From contig JALORN010000011.1 in NCBI GenBank assembly GCA_025458905.1, positions 24,384 to 88,383 on the forward strand: a stretch of 64,000 bases of DNA, read 5' to 3'. This DNA comes from Steroidobacteraceae bacterium. GTDB lineage: Bacteria > Pseudomonadota > Gammaproteobacteria > Steroidobacterales > Steroidobacteraceae. This document shows, piece after piece, positions 17,697 to 26,449 of the stretch; the first letter of the stretch is position 1; every line of letters starts with the position of its first letter. The translations under genes and the position numbers were made by a program. A model generated the notes under the pieces. That model was given only the letters and a program-made list of their open reading frames with translations, was not told where the DNA came from and searched no databases.

Positions 17697-19202
17697 TCAG
17701 TCCTCGCGTGTCACGCGCAGCACTTCCTCGATGGTCGTCTCGCCGCGCAGCACCTTGGTGCGGCCGTCCTCGCGGATCGAGGGGGTCATGGTGCGGGCGT
17801 GCCGCTCGAGGTCGAGCTCCGAGACGCCGTCGTGGATCATGGTGCGCATCGCGTCGTCGATCAGCACCAACTCGTAGATGCCGGTGCGGCCCCGGTACCC
17901 GCCGGCGCCGTCGCGCCCCGGTCGGTAGAGCACGGGCGAGGGGTCCTGCGGGGCGAGGTTCAGCAGCCGGCGCTCGTAGTCGCCCGCCGGGTAGCCCTCG
18001 CGGGTCTCCGGGTTCAGCACCCGCACCAGGCGCTGCGCGACCACGCCGATCAGGCTCGAGGACAGCAGGAAGGGCTCGATGCCCATGTCGCGCAGGCGCG
18101 TGACCGCGCCCACGGCGGTGTTGGTGTGCAGCGTCGAGAGCACGAGGTGGCCGGTCAGCGAGGCCTGCACCGCGATCTGCGCGGTCTCGAGGTCGCGGAT
18201 CTCGCCGACCATCACCACGTCCGGATCCTGGCGCAGGATCGCGCGCAGGCCGCGCGCGAAGGTCATCTCGACCTTGGTGTTCACCTGGGTCTGCCCGATG
18301 CCGTCGATGTAGTACTCGATCGGGTCCTCGACCGTCATGATGTTCAGCGAGTTGTCGTTCAGCCGCTCGAGCGCGGAGTACAGGGTCGTCGTCTTGCCGG
18401 AGCCGGTGGGCCCGGTCACGAGCAGGATGCCGTGCGGCTTGTGTATCAGTTCGTCGACCAGCGAGCAGATCTTCGGGTCCATGCCGATCTGCCCGAGGTC
18501 GAGCCGCCCGGCCTGCTTGTCGAGGATGCGCAGCACCACGCGCTCGCCGTGTCCCGAGGGGATCGTCGAGACGCGCACGTCGACCGCGCGGCCCGCGATT
18601 CGCAGGCTGATGCGTCCGTCCTGCGGCAGGCGCTTCTCGGCGATGTCGAGCTTCGACATGACCTTGATGCGCGAGACCACGAGCGGTGCGACTGCGCGCT
18701 TGCTCTGCAGCACCTCGCGCAGCACGCCGTCGACGCGGAAGCGCACCACCAGCCGGTTCTCGAACGGCTCGACGTGGATGTCCGAGGCGTTCTCCTTGAC
18801 CGCCTGCGTCAGCACCGCGTTGATCAGGCGGATGATCGGCGCGTCGTCGGTGCTCTCGAGCAGGTCGGCCTGCTCGGGCAGGTCCTGGGCCAGGAAGGCG
18901 AGGTCGGTGGTCTCCTCGAGGCTGCCGGCCGCGCTGATGGTGTCCGAGCCCGCCTCGTAGGTCGCGCGCAGCGCCTGGTCGAAGCTCGCATCGTCGACCC
19001 GCTCCAGCACGAGCGGCAGCCGCATGAAGCGGCGCAATTCCGCGATCGAGGTCGCCGCGACCCCGTGGCGCGCGGTGCACTCGGCGACGCCGCCGGCGAC
19101 GCGCTTCACGAGCACGCCGTGGCGGCGCGCGAAGGCGAAGGTCGGCCGGCGGTCGGCCTGCGGCACCATCGGGCCGGCGACCGTTCCCGGTTGCGCGGTC
19201 AT
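17697..19202 (-). CDS. gspE: Type II secretion ATPase GspE lacking zinc cysteines
   Basis: 501 aa. The Walker A motif GPTGSGKT spans residues 264-271, the Asp box is TVEDPIEYYIDG, Walker B is DPDVVMVGEIRDLETA, and the His box is LTGHLVLSTLHTN. GspE powers pseudopilus assembly at the inner membrane. In most GspE proteins a CxxC-(about 30)-CxxC zinc loop precedes GYRGRTGIYEL. Here the region (about residues 405-450, from RVLNPETREGYPAG on) contains no Cys at all. The N1E-like start (FAFARRHGVLVKR) is normal. The stop codon is shared closely with the TTG start of gspF, and the start overlaps the gspD stop by 4 nt. Confidence 0.94.
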   Translation of the reverse strand: MTAQPGTVAGPMVPQADRRPTFAFARRHGVLVKRVAGGVAECTARHGVAATSIAELRRFMRLPLVLERVDDASFDQALRATYEAGSDTISAAGSLEETTDLAFLAQDLPEQADLLESTDDAPIIRLINAVLTQAVKENASDIHVEPFENRLVVRFRVDGVLREVLQSKRAVAPLVVSRIKVMSKLDIAEKRLPQDGRISLRIAGRAVDVRVSTIPSGHGERVVLRILDKQAGRLDLGQIGMDPKICSLVDELIHKPHGILLVTGPTGSGKTTTLYSALERLNDNSLNIMTVEDPIEYYIDGIGQTQVNTKVEMTFARGLRAILRQDPDVVMVGEIRDLETAQIAVQASLTGHLVLSTLHTNTAVGAVTRLRDMGIEPFLLSSSLIGVVAQRLVRVLNPETREGYPAGDYERRLLNLAPQDPSPVLYRPGRDGAGGYRGRTGIYELVLIDDAMRTMIHDGVSELDLERHARTMTPSIREDGRTKVLRGETTIEEVLRVTRED

Positions 19203-21340
19203 CGCGGCACGTCCTGCGATCGGGCCGGGGCCGGGGCCGGGGCCGGGGCAGGGGCAGGGCCTGCTGCACCCGAGGGCGTACCCCCGGGCGCGCTGGAGCC
19301 ACCTGGTGGGCCCGAACCCTGCGGCAGCCCCTGAGGTGTGCTGCGGCCGGCATCTGGCGCCGGCGCTGCCGGCACCGGAGGGACCGGCAGCTCGGGCAGG
19401 ACCTGCTTCTGGATGCCCGGCAGCAGCGGCAGCACCTCGCCGCGCGGCCCCGAGCGTCGCTGCTGGTCACGGATGTAGTTGTATTTCTGGTTGGTCTCGA
19501 AGGTGGTCGCGACCCCGTCGCGCAGGATCCTCGGCTGGATGAAGACCATCAGGTTGGTCTTGTTCTTCTTGGCGCTGCGCGTGCGGAACGCCTCGCCGAG
19601 GATCGGGATGCGGCCGAGGAAGGGCACCCGCTGCTCGCCGCTGGTCTGCGTGTCCTGGATCAGGCCGCCGAGCACGATCGTGCCCCCGTCCTCGATCAGG
19701 ACGTTGGTGTTGATGGTGCGCTTGTTGGTGATCAGGTCGACCGCGCCGCTGCTGGTGCCGGCGATGCTCGAGCTCTCCTGCTCGATCTTCAGCATCACCG
19801 AGTCGCCCTCGTTGATCTGCGGCGTGATCTTCAGGATCGTGCCGACTTCCTGGCGCGTGATCGTCTGGAACGGGTTGACCGCGCCGTTGTTGTTGCCGCC
19901 GGTGTTGGTGAACTGGCCGGTGACGAAGGGCACTTCCTGCGCGACCTTGATCTGCGCTTCCTGGTTGTCCATGGTCACGATCGACGGCGTCGCGATGATG
20001 TTGGTGTCCGAGTCGCCGCGCAGCGCGCGGATCACCGCCGCGAAGTTGATGCCGGTGTCGCCGAGCCGGCCGATGCCGATGGTCGTGCCGCGCGGCACGG
20101 CGGTCAGGGTGCTCGGGTCGTCCGCGGCACGCGCGAGGTCGACGATGCTGACGCCGCCGACCGGCTCGATGAAGCCGCCGACCGCCCGGTCCTCGTTGGT
20201 GCCGTCGATCAGCCAGTTGACCCCGAGCTCCGCGGACTTGTCCGCCGTGACCTCGACGATGATCGCCTCGACCAGCACCTGCGCGCGGCGGATGTCGAGG
20301 CTGTCGATCACCGTCATCAGCGAGTTCATGGTCTTGGGCGGCGCGGTGATCACGAGCGCGTTGGTCTCGGGCTCGGCCCAGATGATGGTGCTGCGGTCGG
20401 CGATCGCCTGCGCGCCCTGGGCGGCGGGCGGGCCTGCGGCGGCGCCCGTGATCTGCTCCTTCAGCTTGGTGGCGATCTTCTCCGCGTCGGCGTAGCGCAG
20501 GTAGCGCACCCGGGTGTCGCCGCCGTTGGCGAGCGGCGTGTCGAGGTAGGCGATCAGCGTCCTGGCGCGGAGCCGCTGCGACTTCTCGCCCGACAGCAGC
20601 ACGCTGTTCGAGCGGTCGTCGGCGACCACGCGCATCTGCGGCGAGCCGCCCTCGGCCTGGGCCTGCGCCTGGGTCAGCGCGGTCATGGTGCGCACCACCT
20701 CCGCAGCCGAGGCGTTCTGCAGCGCCACGACCTCGATGTCGGCATCGCTGGCCTGGTCGATGCGCTGGATGATCCGCAGCATCCGGTTCACGTTGTTGGC
20801 GCGGTCCGAGATGATCAGGATGTTGGCCGAGGGGTAGGCCGCGAGGTGGCCGTACTGGGGGATCAGCGGCCGCAGGATCGGCACCAGCTGCGCGGCACTG
20901 ACGTTCCGCACCGCCACCACCTGCGTGACGATCTCGTCGGAGGTGGCACTGACGCGGCCCGGCAGGTCGTTGCCCGGAACCTGGCGCGCGTTGGCGTCGG
21001 GGATGATCTTGGTGACGTTGCCCGAGGGAACGGCGACGAAGCCGTGCACCTGCAGCAGCGCGAGGAAGGCCTCGTAGAACGCGTCCGGCGACATCGGCGT
21101 CGAGGAGAGCATCGTCACCTGCGCGCGCACGCGCGGGTCGATGATGATGTTGCGCCCGGTGGCGGCCCCGACCGCCTCGATGACCTGGGTGATGTCGGCA
21201 TCCTTGAAGCTCGGCGTGATCCGCTGGGCGGCTGCGCCCGGCGCGGCCTGCTGCGCCGCACCCGGCAGCGCCACGAGGGTCAGCAGGCAGGCGGCGACCG
21301 CGGCGCGCACCCCGCCGAGGTGCGTCGCGAGGCGGCTCAC
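19199..21340 (-). CDS. gspD: Type II secretion outer-membrane secretin GspD
   Basis: 713 aa from a GTG at 21340. A signal peptide (about residues 1-29, ending LPGAAQQ) precedes the N0 domain (ITPSFKDADITQVIEAVGAATG) and three N1-N3 repeats (for example LVPILRPLIPQYGHLAAYP, VVALQNASAAEVVRTM). The secretin domain has VLVEAIIVEVTADKSAELGV, IIATPSIVTMDNQEAQIKV, VPFVTGQ and the C-terminal VPFLGRIPILGEAFR. The last 70 or so residues are a Pro/Ala/Gly tail including APAPAPAPAPA, encoded by a GC-rich repeat, where an S-domain would often be. Overlaps gspC and gspE by 4 nt each. Confidence 0.96.
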   Translation of the reverse strand: MSRLATHLGGVRAAVAACLLTLVALPGAAQQAAPGAAAQRITPSFKDADITQVIEAVGAATGRNIIIDPRVRAQVTMLSSTPMSPDAFYEAFLALLQVHGFVAVPSGNVTKIIPDANARQVPGNDLPGRVSATSDEIVTQVVAVRNVSAAQLVPILRPLIPQYGHLAAYPSANILIISDRANNVNRMLRIIQRIDQASDADIEVVALQNASAAEVVRTMTALTQAQAQAEGGSPQMRVVADDRSNSVLLSGEKSQRLRARTLIAYLDTPLANGGDTRVRYLRYADAEKIATKLKEQITGAAAGPPAAQGAQAIADRSTIIWAEPETNALVITAPPKTMNSLMTVIDSLDIRRAQVLVEAIIVEVTADKSAELGVNWLIDGTNEDRAVGGFIEPVGGVSIVDLARAADDPSTLTAVPRGTTIGIGRLGDTGINFAAVIRALRGDSDTNIIATPSIVTMDNQEAQIKVAQEVPFVTGQFTNTGGNNNGAVNPFQTITRQEVGTILKITPQINEGDSVMLKIEQESSSIAGTSSGAVDLITNKRTINTNVLIEDGGTIVLGGLIQDTQTSGEQRVPFLGRIPILGEAFRTRSAKKNKTNLMVFIQPRILRDGVATTFETNQKYNYIRDQQRRSGPRGEVLPLLPGIQKQVLPELPVPPVPAAPAPDAGRSTPQGLPQGSGPPGGSSAPGGTPSGAAGPAPAPAPAPAPARSQDVPR
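19221..19260. repeat. Short GC tandem repeat in the gspD 3' end
   Basis: Four near-perfect copies of the hexamer GGGGCC/CCGGGG followed by related CAGGGG units encode the AP-repeat tail of GspD. It is a likely site for replication slippage, changing tail length by two residues per unit. Confidence 0.7.
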
Positions 21341-22305
21341 TGTGCGCTCCCAGGCGGCGGCATCGGCGCGGCCTGGTCGATCGGCGTGATGCCGTCGGCA
21401 CCGCTCAGCTGCTCGGCTTCGGAGGCTATCTGGGCCATGTTCAACACCATGTCGTTCTGTCTGCCGTTGCGCATGATCGTGACGCGGACCTCGGGCGCAC
21501 TGCCGAGCGTGCGCATCACTTCCTCGCCGCGCGACGGGTCATCGAGCGGGGTACCGTTGATGGCGGTGATCAGGTCGCCGGGGCGCAGCCCCAGCCGCGA
21601 GAAGGCCGCCGGATTGCGGCCCGGGTAGACGCGGAAGCCGCGCTGCTTCCCGCCGGCCATGACCTGCTGGGAGCGGATCACGTCGCCGAGCGCGCCGGGG
21701 TTCTGCTGGATCGCCTGGCGCACGCGGTCGACGGCCGCTCCTGCGTCGCTCGAGGCGGCCGCCGGCGGTGGGGCGACGCTCATCGTGGCGAGCGCCTGCT
21801 TGGGCAGCGTCAGCGACTCGAGCACGCCGCCGCGCTCGATCACGATGCGGTCTCCGTAGACCGAATGCAGGCGCGCGCCGCCGGGCAGCGTGCTGCCGAC
21901 GGCGTGCAGCTTCGCCGAGGCGGCGTTCTCGCCGACGATCGCGAAACCCGAGGCAGGATCGTCCGCGGCGAGCAGGCCGGCGAGCACGAGCGGCATGCTG
22001 GTCTGCGGCGCGTTCGCGGCGTTGCCCGCCGGCGCCTCGGCGCGGCCGAACAGGTGGGCGTTGGCGAGAGTGGTCAGGTCCACGGTGCGGCGCCCGGCAC
22101 CGCCCGCGGGCGGCACGTAGCCGGCTGCCGCGGCGTCGATCGCCACCGGGTCGCCGGCGCCGAGCACGTCGGTGGCGAGCACCGCCGCCTGCGCGCCGAT
22201 CGCGACCACCAGCAGGCCGGCCACGATCTCCGGGCCTCGCGACTGCACCAGCGCAGCGATGCCCTCCGGGGAGGCCAGCGAGCGCAGCGACGAGGACGAC
22301 GACAT
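21337..22305 (-). CDS. gspC: Type II secretion protein GspC with PDZ domain
   Basis: About 322 aa from the ATG at 22305 (a GTG 21 bp upstream is also open). One transmembrane helix is near residues 30-52 (VAGLLVVAIGAQAAVLATDVLG). The HR domain covers about 65-170 (ANAHLFGRAEAP, LAGLLAADDPASGFAIVG, LPGGARLHSVYGDRIVIERGGVLESL). A C-terminal PDZ domain includes FSRLGLRPGDLITAINGTPLDDP. GspC links the inner-membrane platform to the secretin GspD. First gene of a tight gspC-D-E-F operon; stop overlaps the gspD start. Confidence 0.93.
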   Translation of the reverse strand: MSSSSSLRSLASPEGIAALVQSRGPEIVAGLLVVAIGAQAAVLATDVLGAGDPVAIDAAAAGYVPPAGGAGRRTVDLTTLANAHLFGRAEAPAGNAANAPQTSMPLVLAGLLAADDPASGFAIVGENAASAKLHAVGSTLPGGARLHSVYGDRIVIERGGVLESLTLPKQALATMSVAPPPAAASSDAGAAVDRVRQAIQQNPGALGDVIRSQQVMAGGKQRGFRVYPGRNPAAFSRLGLRPGDLITAINGTPLDDPSRGEEVMRTLGSAPEVRVTIMRNGRQNDMVLNMAQIASEAEQLSGADGITPIDQAAPMPPPGSAQ

Positions 22306-22687
22306 TGCGGCATGATACGAGCGCACTGCTGTAGCTCACAAGCAATTGTTTTGATTCGCGAAATGCGTCGCGGCCCGTCGCCAATGGGAGACGCGCCGCA
22401 GGCGCCTGCGAGGCAGGCGCGTTGCGCTCGCCGCGCCGTCGAGGGGTCGCGTGGCGACGCTCGCGGGCTGGCCGCCGCGGTGCGCGATGATCTCGCAGGC
22501 GCGTGACGACGCCGGGTCAGCGCCGCGCGGGCGCCTGCGGCCGCGGCCGCGGCCCGGCGCCTCGTGCGGCCGCACGCCGCGTCACTTCGCGGCCGCTCGT
22601 GGCGCTCCTGCGCGCCGATCGCTGCGCGCAACTGGCCGAGGTTCGCACGCTCATTGTGCGGCGGCGTGCCGAAGACGGTTTCCGGCC
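22306..22687. other. Intergenic region between divergent gspC and clpS
   Basis: No gene is seen in this stretch of about 380 bp. It holds a perfect hairpin GCGCCTGC-GAG-GCAGGCGC (22402-22420). An AT-richer patch near 22320-22360 is where the gsp operon promoter would lie; on the minus strand TTGTGA and TATCAT are 18 bp apart, but the -10 then falls just 7 bp before the gspC ATG, so this is only a candidate. Confidence 0.5.
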
Positions 22688-22716
22688 TTGAGTTGGCGGC
22701 AGAGGCACCCTATAAC
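22688..22716 (+). promoter_or_regulatory. clpS promoter, very short leader
   Basis: -35 TTGAGT (22688-22693) and -10 TATAAC (22711-22716) are separated by exactly 17 bp. The clpS ATG begins at 22723, only 7 nt after the -10, so the predicted transcript would start at or within a few bases of the start codon. Confidence 0.65.
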
Positions 22717-22722
22717 GGAAAC

Positions 22723-23043
22723 ATGTCGTCCGAAGAGAATCCGCGCCGGGATTCGGGAACAGCCGTCGCAGAAGCCGCACCGCAGGTCAAGCAGCCGCCG
22801 CTGTTCCAGGTCATCCTGCTGAACGACGACTACACGCCGATGGAATTCGTCGTGGACGTGCTGGAACGTTTCTTCAGCATGAGCCGCACGAATGCCACCC
22901 GGGTCATGCTCGAGGTGCACACGAAGGGCAAGGGAGTCTGCGGGGTGTTCACCTACGAAATCGCCGAGACCAAGGTCGCCCAGGTCACGACCTACGCGCG
23001 CGACCATCAGCATCCGCTGATGTGCACGCTCGAGCAGGCCTGA
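22723..23043 (+). CDS. clpS: ATP-dependent Clp protease adaptor ClpS
   Basis: 106 aa with a flexible acidic N-terminal extension. The core is [27 protein letters not shown]: the [10 protein letters not shown] block holds the residues that clasp an N-terminal Leu, Phe, Tyr or Trp of N-degron substrates (Asn, Asp and Met positions kept). [20 protein letters not shown] completes the fold. ClpS hands such proteins to ClpA. clpA follows 26 bp downstream. Aat, which adds Leu/Phe to make such N-termini, is encoded 2.6 kb away, so the pathway is clustered here. Confidence 0.96.
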   Translation: MSSEENPRRDSGTAVAEAAPQVKQPPLFQVILLNDDYTPMEFVVDVLERFFSMSRTNATRVMLEVHTKGKGVCGVFTYEIAETKVAQVTTYARDHQHPLMCTLEQA

Positions 23044-23069
23044 CCGGCCCCCCACGAAAGGATGCCAAA

Positions 23070-25343
23070 GTGCTGTCGAACGAACTCGAAGCCTGCCTGA
23101 ACGATGCATTCCAGATGGCGCGCGAAGGGCGCCACGAATTCCTCACCGTCGAGCATTTGCTCTACTCGATCCTGGAGACGCCGCGCGTGCGCGAGATCCT
23201 GCGCGCCTGCGGTGGCGACGTGCCGAAGCTGCGCCAGGAGCTGAAGGAGCACATCGAGCAGACCACGCCCCGCCTCAAGGCCGGCGAGGAGCGCGAGGTG
23301 CAGCCGACCCTCGGCTTCCAGCGCGTGCTGCAGCGCGCCGTGTTCCACGTGCAGTCCAGTGGCCGCAAGGAAGTCGGTGTCGCCAACGTGCTGGTCGCGA
23401 TCTTCAGCGAGAAGCAGAGCCACGCGGTCTATTTGCTCGGCAAGCAGGAGGTCGCGCGACTCGACGTCGTCAACTACATCTCCCACGGCATGTCGAAGGT
23501 CGCCGAGGAGAAGTCCGACAAGGACGAGAACGCCGCCGAGGGCGGCGAACGCGACCCCGAGGGCGGCGGGGCGCTCGAAAAGTATGCCACCAACCTCAAC
23601 CGGCTCGCCCAGGAGGGCAAGATCGACCCGCTGATCGGCCGCCAGGTCGAGGTGGAGCGCACCATCGAGATCCTCTGCCGGCGCCGCAAGAACAATCCGC
23701 TCTACGTGGGCGAGGCGGGCGTCGGCAAGACGGCGATTGCCGAGGGCCTCGCGCGCCGCATCGTCGAGGGCCAGGTGCCCGAGGTGCTCTCGGACTGCAC
23801 GATCTACTCGCTCGACATGGGCGCGCTGATCGCCGGCACCAAGTACCGTGGCGACTTCGAGAAGCGCCTGAAGGGCGTGATCACCGAGCTCAAGAAGCAG
23901 CCCGGCGCGATCCTCTTCATCGACGAGATCCATACCGTGATCGGCGCGGGAGCGGCCTCCGGCGGCGTCATGGACGCCTCCAACCTGATCAAGCCCGTGC
24001 TGACCAACGGCGAGATCCGCTGCATCGGCTCGACCACCTACCAGGAATATCGCGGCATCTTCGAGAAGGACCATGCGCTCGCGCGCCGCTTCCAGAAGAT
24101 CGACGTCGTCGAGCCGACGGTCCCGGAGACGATCGAGATCCTGAAGGGGCTGCGCAGCCGCTTCGAGGAACACCACTCGGTCAAGTACACCGACGACTCG
24201 CTGAAGGCCGCGGCCGAGCTCTCGGCGCGCCACATCAACGACCGTCACCTGCCCGACAAGGCGATCGACGTCGTCGACGAGGCCGGGGCGCGCATGCGCC
24301 TCAAGCCCGCCGGCGAGCGCGAGACCACGGTCGACACCCACCACATCGAGGACGTGGTCGCGCGGATGGCGCGCATCCCGCCGAAGACCGTCTCCAGCAA
24401 CGACAAGGAGACGCTGCGCAGCCTGGAGCGCAACCTCAAGCTCGTGATCTTCGGCCAGGACCGGGCGGTCGAGACGCTGTCGGCGGCGATCAAGATGTCG
24501 CGTTCCGGTCTCGGCGACTCGCGCAAGCCCGTCGGCAGCTTCCTGTTCGCCGGCCCCACGGGCGTCGGCAAGACCGAGGTCACGCGCCAGCTCGCGATCG
24601 CGCTCGGCATCGAGTTCATCCGCTTCGACATGTCCGAGTACATGGAGCGGCACACGGTCTCGCGGCTGATCGGCGCGCCCCCCGGCTACGTCGGCTTCGA
24701 CCAGGGCGGGTTGCTGACCGAGGCGATTTCCAAGCATCCGCACGCGGTGCTGCTGCTCGACGAGGTCGAGAAGGCGCATCCGGACGTGTTCAACCTGCTG
24801 CTGCAGGTCATGGACCACGGCACGCTGACGGACAACAACGGCCGCAAGGCCGACTTCCGCCACGTGATCATCGTGATGACCACCAACGCGGGTGCCGCCG
24901 ACATGGCCCGCGCGTCCATCGGGTTCACCCAGCAGGACAACGCCAGCGACGGGATGGAGGCGATCAAGCGCCTGTTCTCGCCGGAGTTCCGCAACCGCCT
25001 CGACGCGATCATCCAGTTCGCGCCGCTCGGCACGCAGACGATCGAGCGCGTGGTCGACAAGCTGCTGATGGAGGTCGAGGCGCAGCTCGAGGCCAAGCGG
25101 GTCACGCTGACGCTCGACGACGCGGCACGCCGCTGGATCGCCGACAAGGGCTACGACCCGAAGATGGGGGCCCGGCCGATGGCGCGGGTGATCCAGGAGC
25201 ACATCAAGCGGCCGCTCGCCGAGGAGCTGCTGTTCGGCAAGCTCGCCAACGGCGGCCTGGTGCGTGCGACCGTGGCGCCGGACGGCAGCGGCCTGAAGCT
25301 CGACTGCCAGCCGGCCGAGGAGCCGGCCGCGCTCGAGTCCTGA
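23070..25343 (+). CDS. clpA: ATP-dependent Clp protease ATP-binding subunit ClpA
   Basis: 757 aa from the GTG at 23070 (LSNELEACLNDAFQMARE), which has GAAAGGA upstream; the frame is open a little further. The N-domain repeats cover about 1-145. First AAA+ module: Walker A GEAGVGKT, Walker B ILFIDEIHTVIGAG, arginine finger region. Second module: GPTGVGKTEVTRQLA, VLLLDEVEKAHPDVF. There is an acidic linker (DKDENAAEGGERDPEGGG) after the N-domain. The hexamer unfolds proteins for ClpP and binds ClpS at its N-domain. clpP is not in the window. Forms an operon with clpS. Confidence 0.97.
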   Translation: MLSNELEACLNDAFQMAREGRHEFLTVEHLLYSILETPRVREILRACGGDVPKLRQELKEHIEQTTPRLKAGEEREVQPTLGFQRVLQRAVFHVQSSGRKEVGVANVLVAIFSEKQSHAVYLLGKQEVARLDVVNYISHGMSKVAEEKSDKDENAAEGGERDPEGGGALEKYATNLNRLAQEGKIDPLIGRQVEVERTIEILCRRRKNNPLYVGEAGVGKTAIAEGLARRIVEGQVPEVLSDCTIYSLDMGALIAGTKYRGDFEKRLKGVITELKKQPGAILFIDEIHTVIGAGAASGGVMDASNLIKPVLTNGEIRCIGSTTYQEYRGIFEKDHALARRFQKIDVVEPTVPETIEILKGLRSRFEEHHSVKYTDDSLKAAAELSARHINDRHLPDKAIDVVDEAGARMRLKPAGERETTVDTHHIEDVVARMARIPPKTVSSNDKETLRSLERNLKLVIFGQDRAVETLSAAIKMSRSGLGDSRKPVGSFLFAGPTGVGKTEVTRQLAIALGIEFIRFDMSEYMERHTVSRLIGAPPGYVGFDQGGLLTEAISKHPHAVLLLDEVEKAHPDVFNLLLQVMDHGTLTDNNGRKADFRHVIIVMTTNAGAADMARASIGFTQQDNASDGMEAIKRLFSPEFRNRLDAIIQFAPLGTQTIERVVDKLLMEVEAQLEAKRVTLTLDDAARRWIADKGYDPKMGARPMARVIQEHIKRPLAEELLFGKLANGGLVRATVAPDGSGLKLDCQPAEEPAALES

Positions 25344-25364
25344 GGCGGCGGAGGGCGCGGCCGG

Positions 25365-25583
25365 TCAGCGGCCGCGGTAGACGATGCGGCCCTTGGAGAG
25401 GTCGTAGGGCGTGACTTCGACGGTGACGGTGTCGCCGGTGAGGATGCGGATGTAGTTCTTGCGCATCTTGCCGGAGATGTGCGCGGTGACGACGTGTCCG
25501 TTCTTCAGCTTCACGCGAAAGGTCGTGTTGGGCAGAGTCTCGACGACTTCGCCTTCCATCTGGATCGCGTCTTCCTTGGACAT
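25365..25583 (-). CDS. infA: Translation initiation factor IF-1
   Basis: 72 aa, exact family length: [20 protein letters not shown], then [20 protein letters not shown] and a C-terminal KGRIVYRGR. It is a single S1-type OB fold that binds the A site of the 30S subunit during initiation. Converges with clpA (21 bp between stops). A promoter-like element (25618-25646, minus strand) overlaps the 3' end of aat, so infA likely has its own promoter. The clpA-infA-aat neighbourhood is conserved in gammaproteobacteria. Confidence 0.98.
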   Translation of the reverse strand: MSKEDAIQMEGEVVETLPNTTFRVKLKNGHVVTAHISGKMRKNYIRILTGDTVTVEVTPYDLSKGRIVYRGR

Positions 25584-25617
25584 CAGGTTCGGGTCATCCG
25601 GGCAAAAAGGAGCGCGA

Positions 25618-25646
25618 ATTCTGCCCAAAGGCCCCCGGGTAATCAA
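25618..25646 (-). promoter_or_regulatory. Likely infA promoter
   Basis: On the minus strand TTGATT (25641-25646) and CAGAAT (25618-25623) are 17 bp apart, giving a predicted leader of about 28 nt before the infA ATG at 25583. The -35 lies over the stop codon region of aat. Confidence 0.55.
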
Positions 25647-26449
25647 CGAATCCCCGATGAACCCGCGGGTTCGGGCGTGACCTGGCCCGCAGGCAGCGCT
25701 CCGAGGGGCGTTCCTGGGGAGTCCGGGGCACCGGGCGAGCGCACGCGCCCGCCGGCCTTCGCCGGCCAGGCGTCCGCCAGCTGTGGAGCCGCCAGACGCT
25801 GCAGCAGCCCCGTGAAGGTCTCGCGCGGGATGGACCGGCTGCCGAGAGAGGCGAGGTGGCGCGAGGCGAGCTGGCAGTCGATCAACTCGATGCCAGACTC
25901 CAGCGAGACGCGTACCAGGGCGGAGAGCGCCACTTTCGAGGCGTCGCGCTGCTCGCTGAACATCGATTCGCCGAAGAACGCCCGTCCCAGCTGTACCCCA
26001 TAGAGGCCGCCGACCAGCTGCCCGCCCTGCCAGGTCTCGATGCTGTGGGCACGCCCCTGGGCATGGAGCTCGCAGTAGGCGGCACGCATCTCGCGCGTGA
26101 TCCATGTGCCGGGCCCGGAACGGCGCGGCGCGGCACAGGCGTCGATCACCGCCTCGAAGGCCGTGTCGAGGCGCACCTCGTAGCCGCGGTTGCGCTCGCT
26201 CTGCGCGAGGCTGCGGGTGCGGCGGAACTCGGCCGGGAACAGCACGGCGCGCGGGTCGGGGCACCACCACAGCACCGGCTGGCCCTGCGAATACCAGGGG
26301 AAGATCCCGCGGCGATATGCGGCCACCAGGCGCCGGGTCGACAGGTCGCCGCCGGCCGCGAGCAGCCCCGGCGGGTCGTCGAGCGCGCGCTCGATCGGGG
26401 GGAACCATTCCGCGCCGTCGCCGGGCGCGAGCCAGGTGATCGTCTTCAC
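25643..26449 (-). CDS. aat: Leucyl/phenylalanyl-tRNA--protein transferase
   Basis: 268 aa. Signature blocks: [52 protein letters not shown] in adjacent pieces, [43 protein letters not shown], and [21 protein letters not shown]. The enzyme moves Leu or Phe from tRNA to proteins with N-terminal Lys/Arg, marking them for ClpS-ClpAP. The last 30 residues are a variable Pro/Ala/Gly tail. Its ATG overlaps the stop of the upstream COG3146 gene by 4 nt, so the two are cotranscribed. Confidence 0.96.
   Translation of the reverse strand: MKTITWLAPGDGAEWFPPIERALDDPPGLLAAGGDLSTRRLVAAYRRGIFPWYSQGQPVLWWCPDPRAVLFPAEFRRTRSLAQSERNRGYEVRLDTAFEAVIDACAAPRRSGPGTWITREMRAAYCELHAQGRAHSIETWQGGQLVGGLYGVQLGRAFFGESMFSEQRDASKVALSALVRVSLESGIELIDCQLASRHLASLGSRSIPRETFTGLLQRLAAPQLADAWPAKAGGRVRSPGAPDSPGTPLGALPAGQVTPEPAGSSGIR

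Noticed and set aside
22402..22420. Perfect hairpin as an intrinsic terminator
   Set aside because: It lies between two divergent genes and has no T-run, so termination is not expected there; kept only as a structural note.
23007..25202. 731-codon minus-strand frame opposite clpA
   Set aside because: Shadow frame rich in Val, Asp and Leu, with no recognisable domain; clpA is unmistakable.
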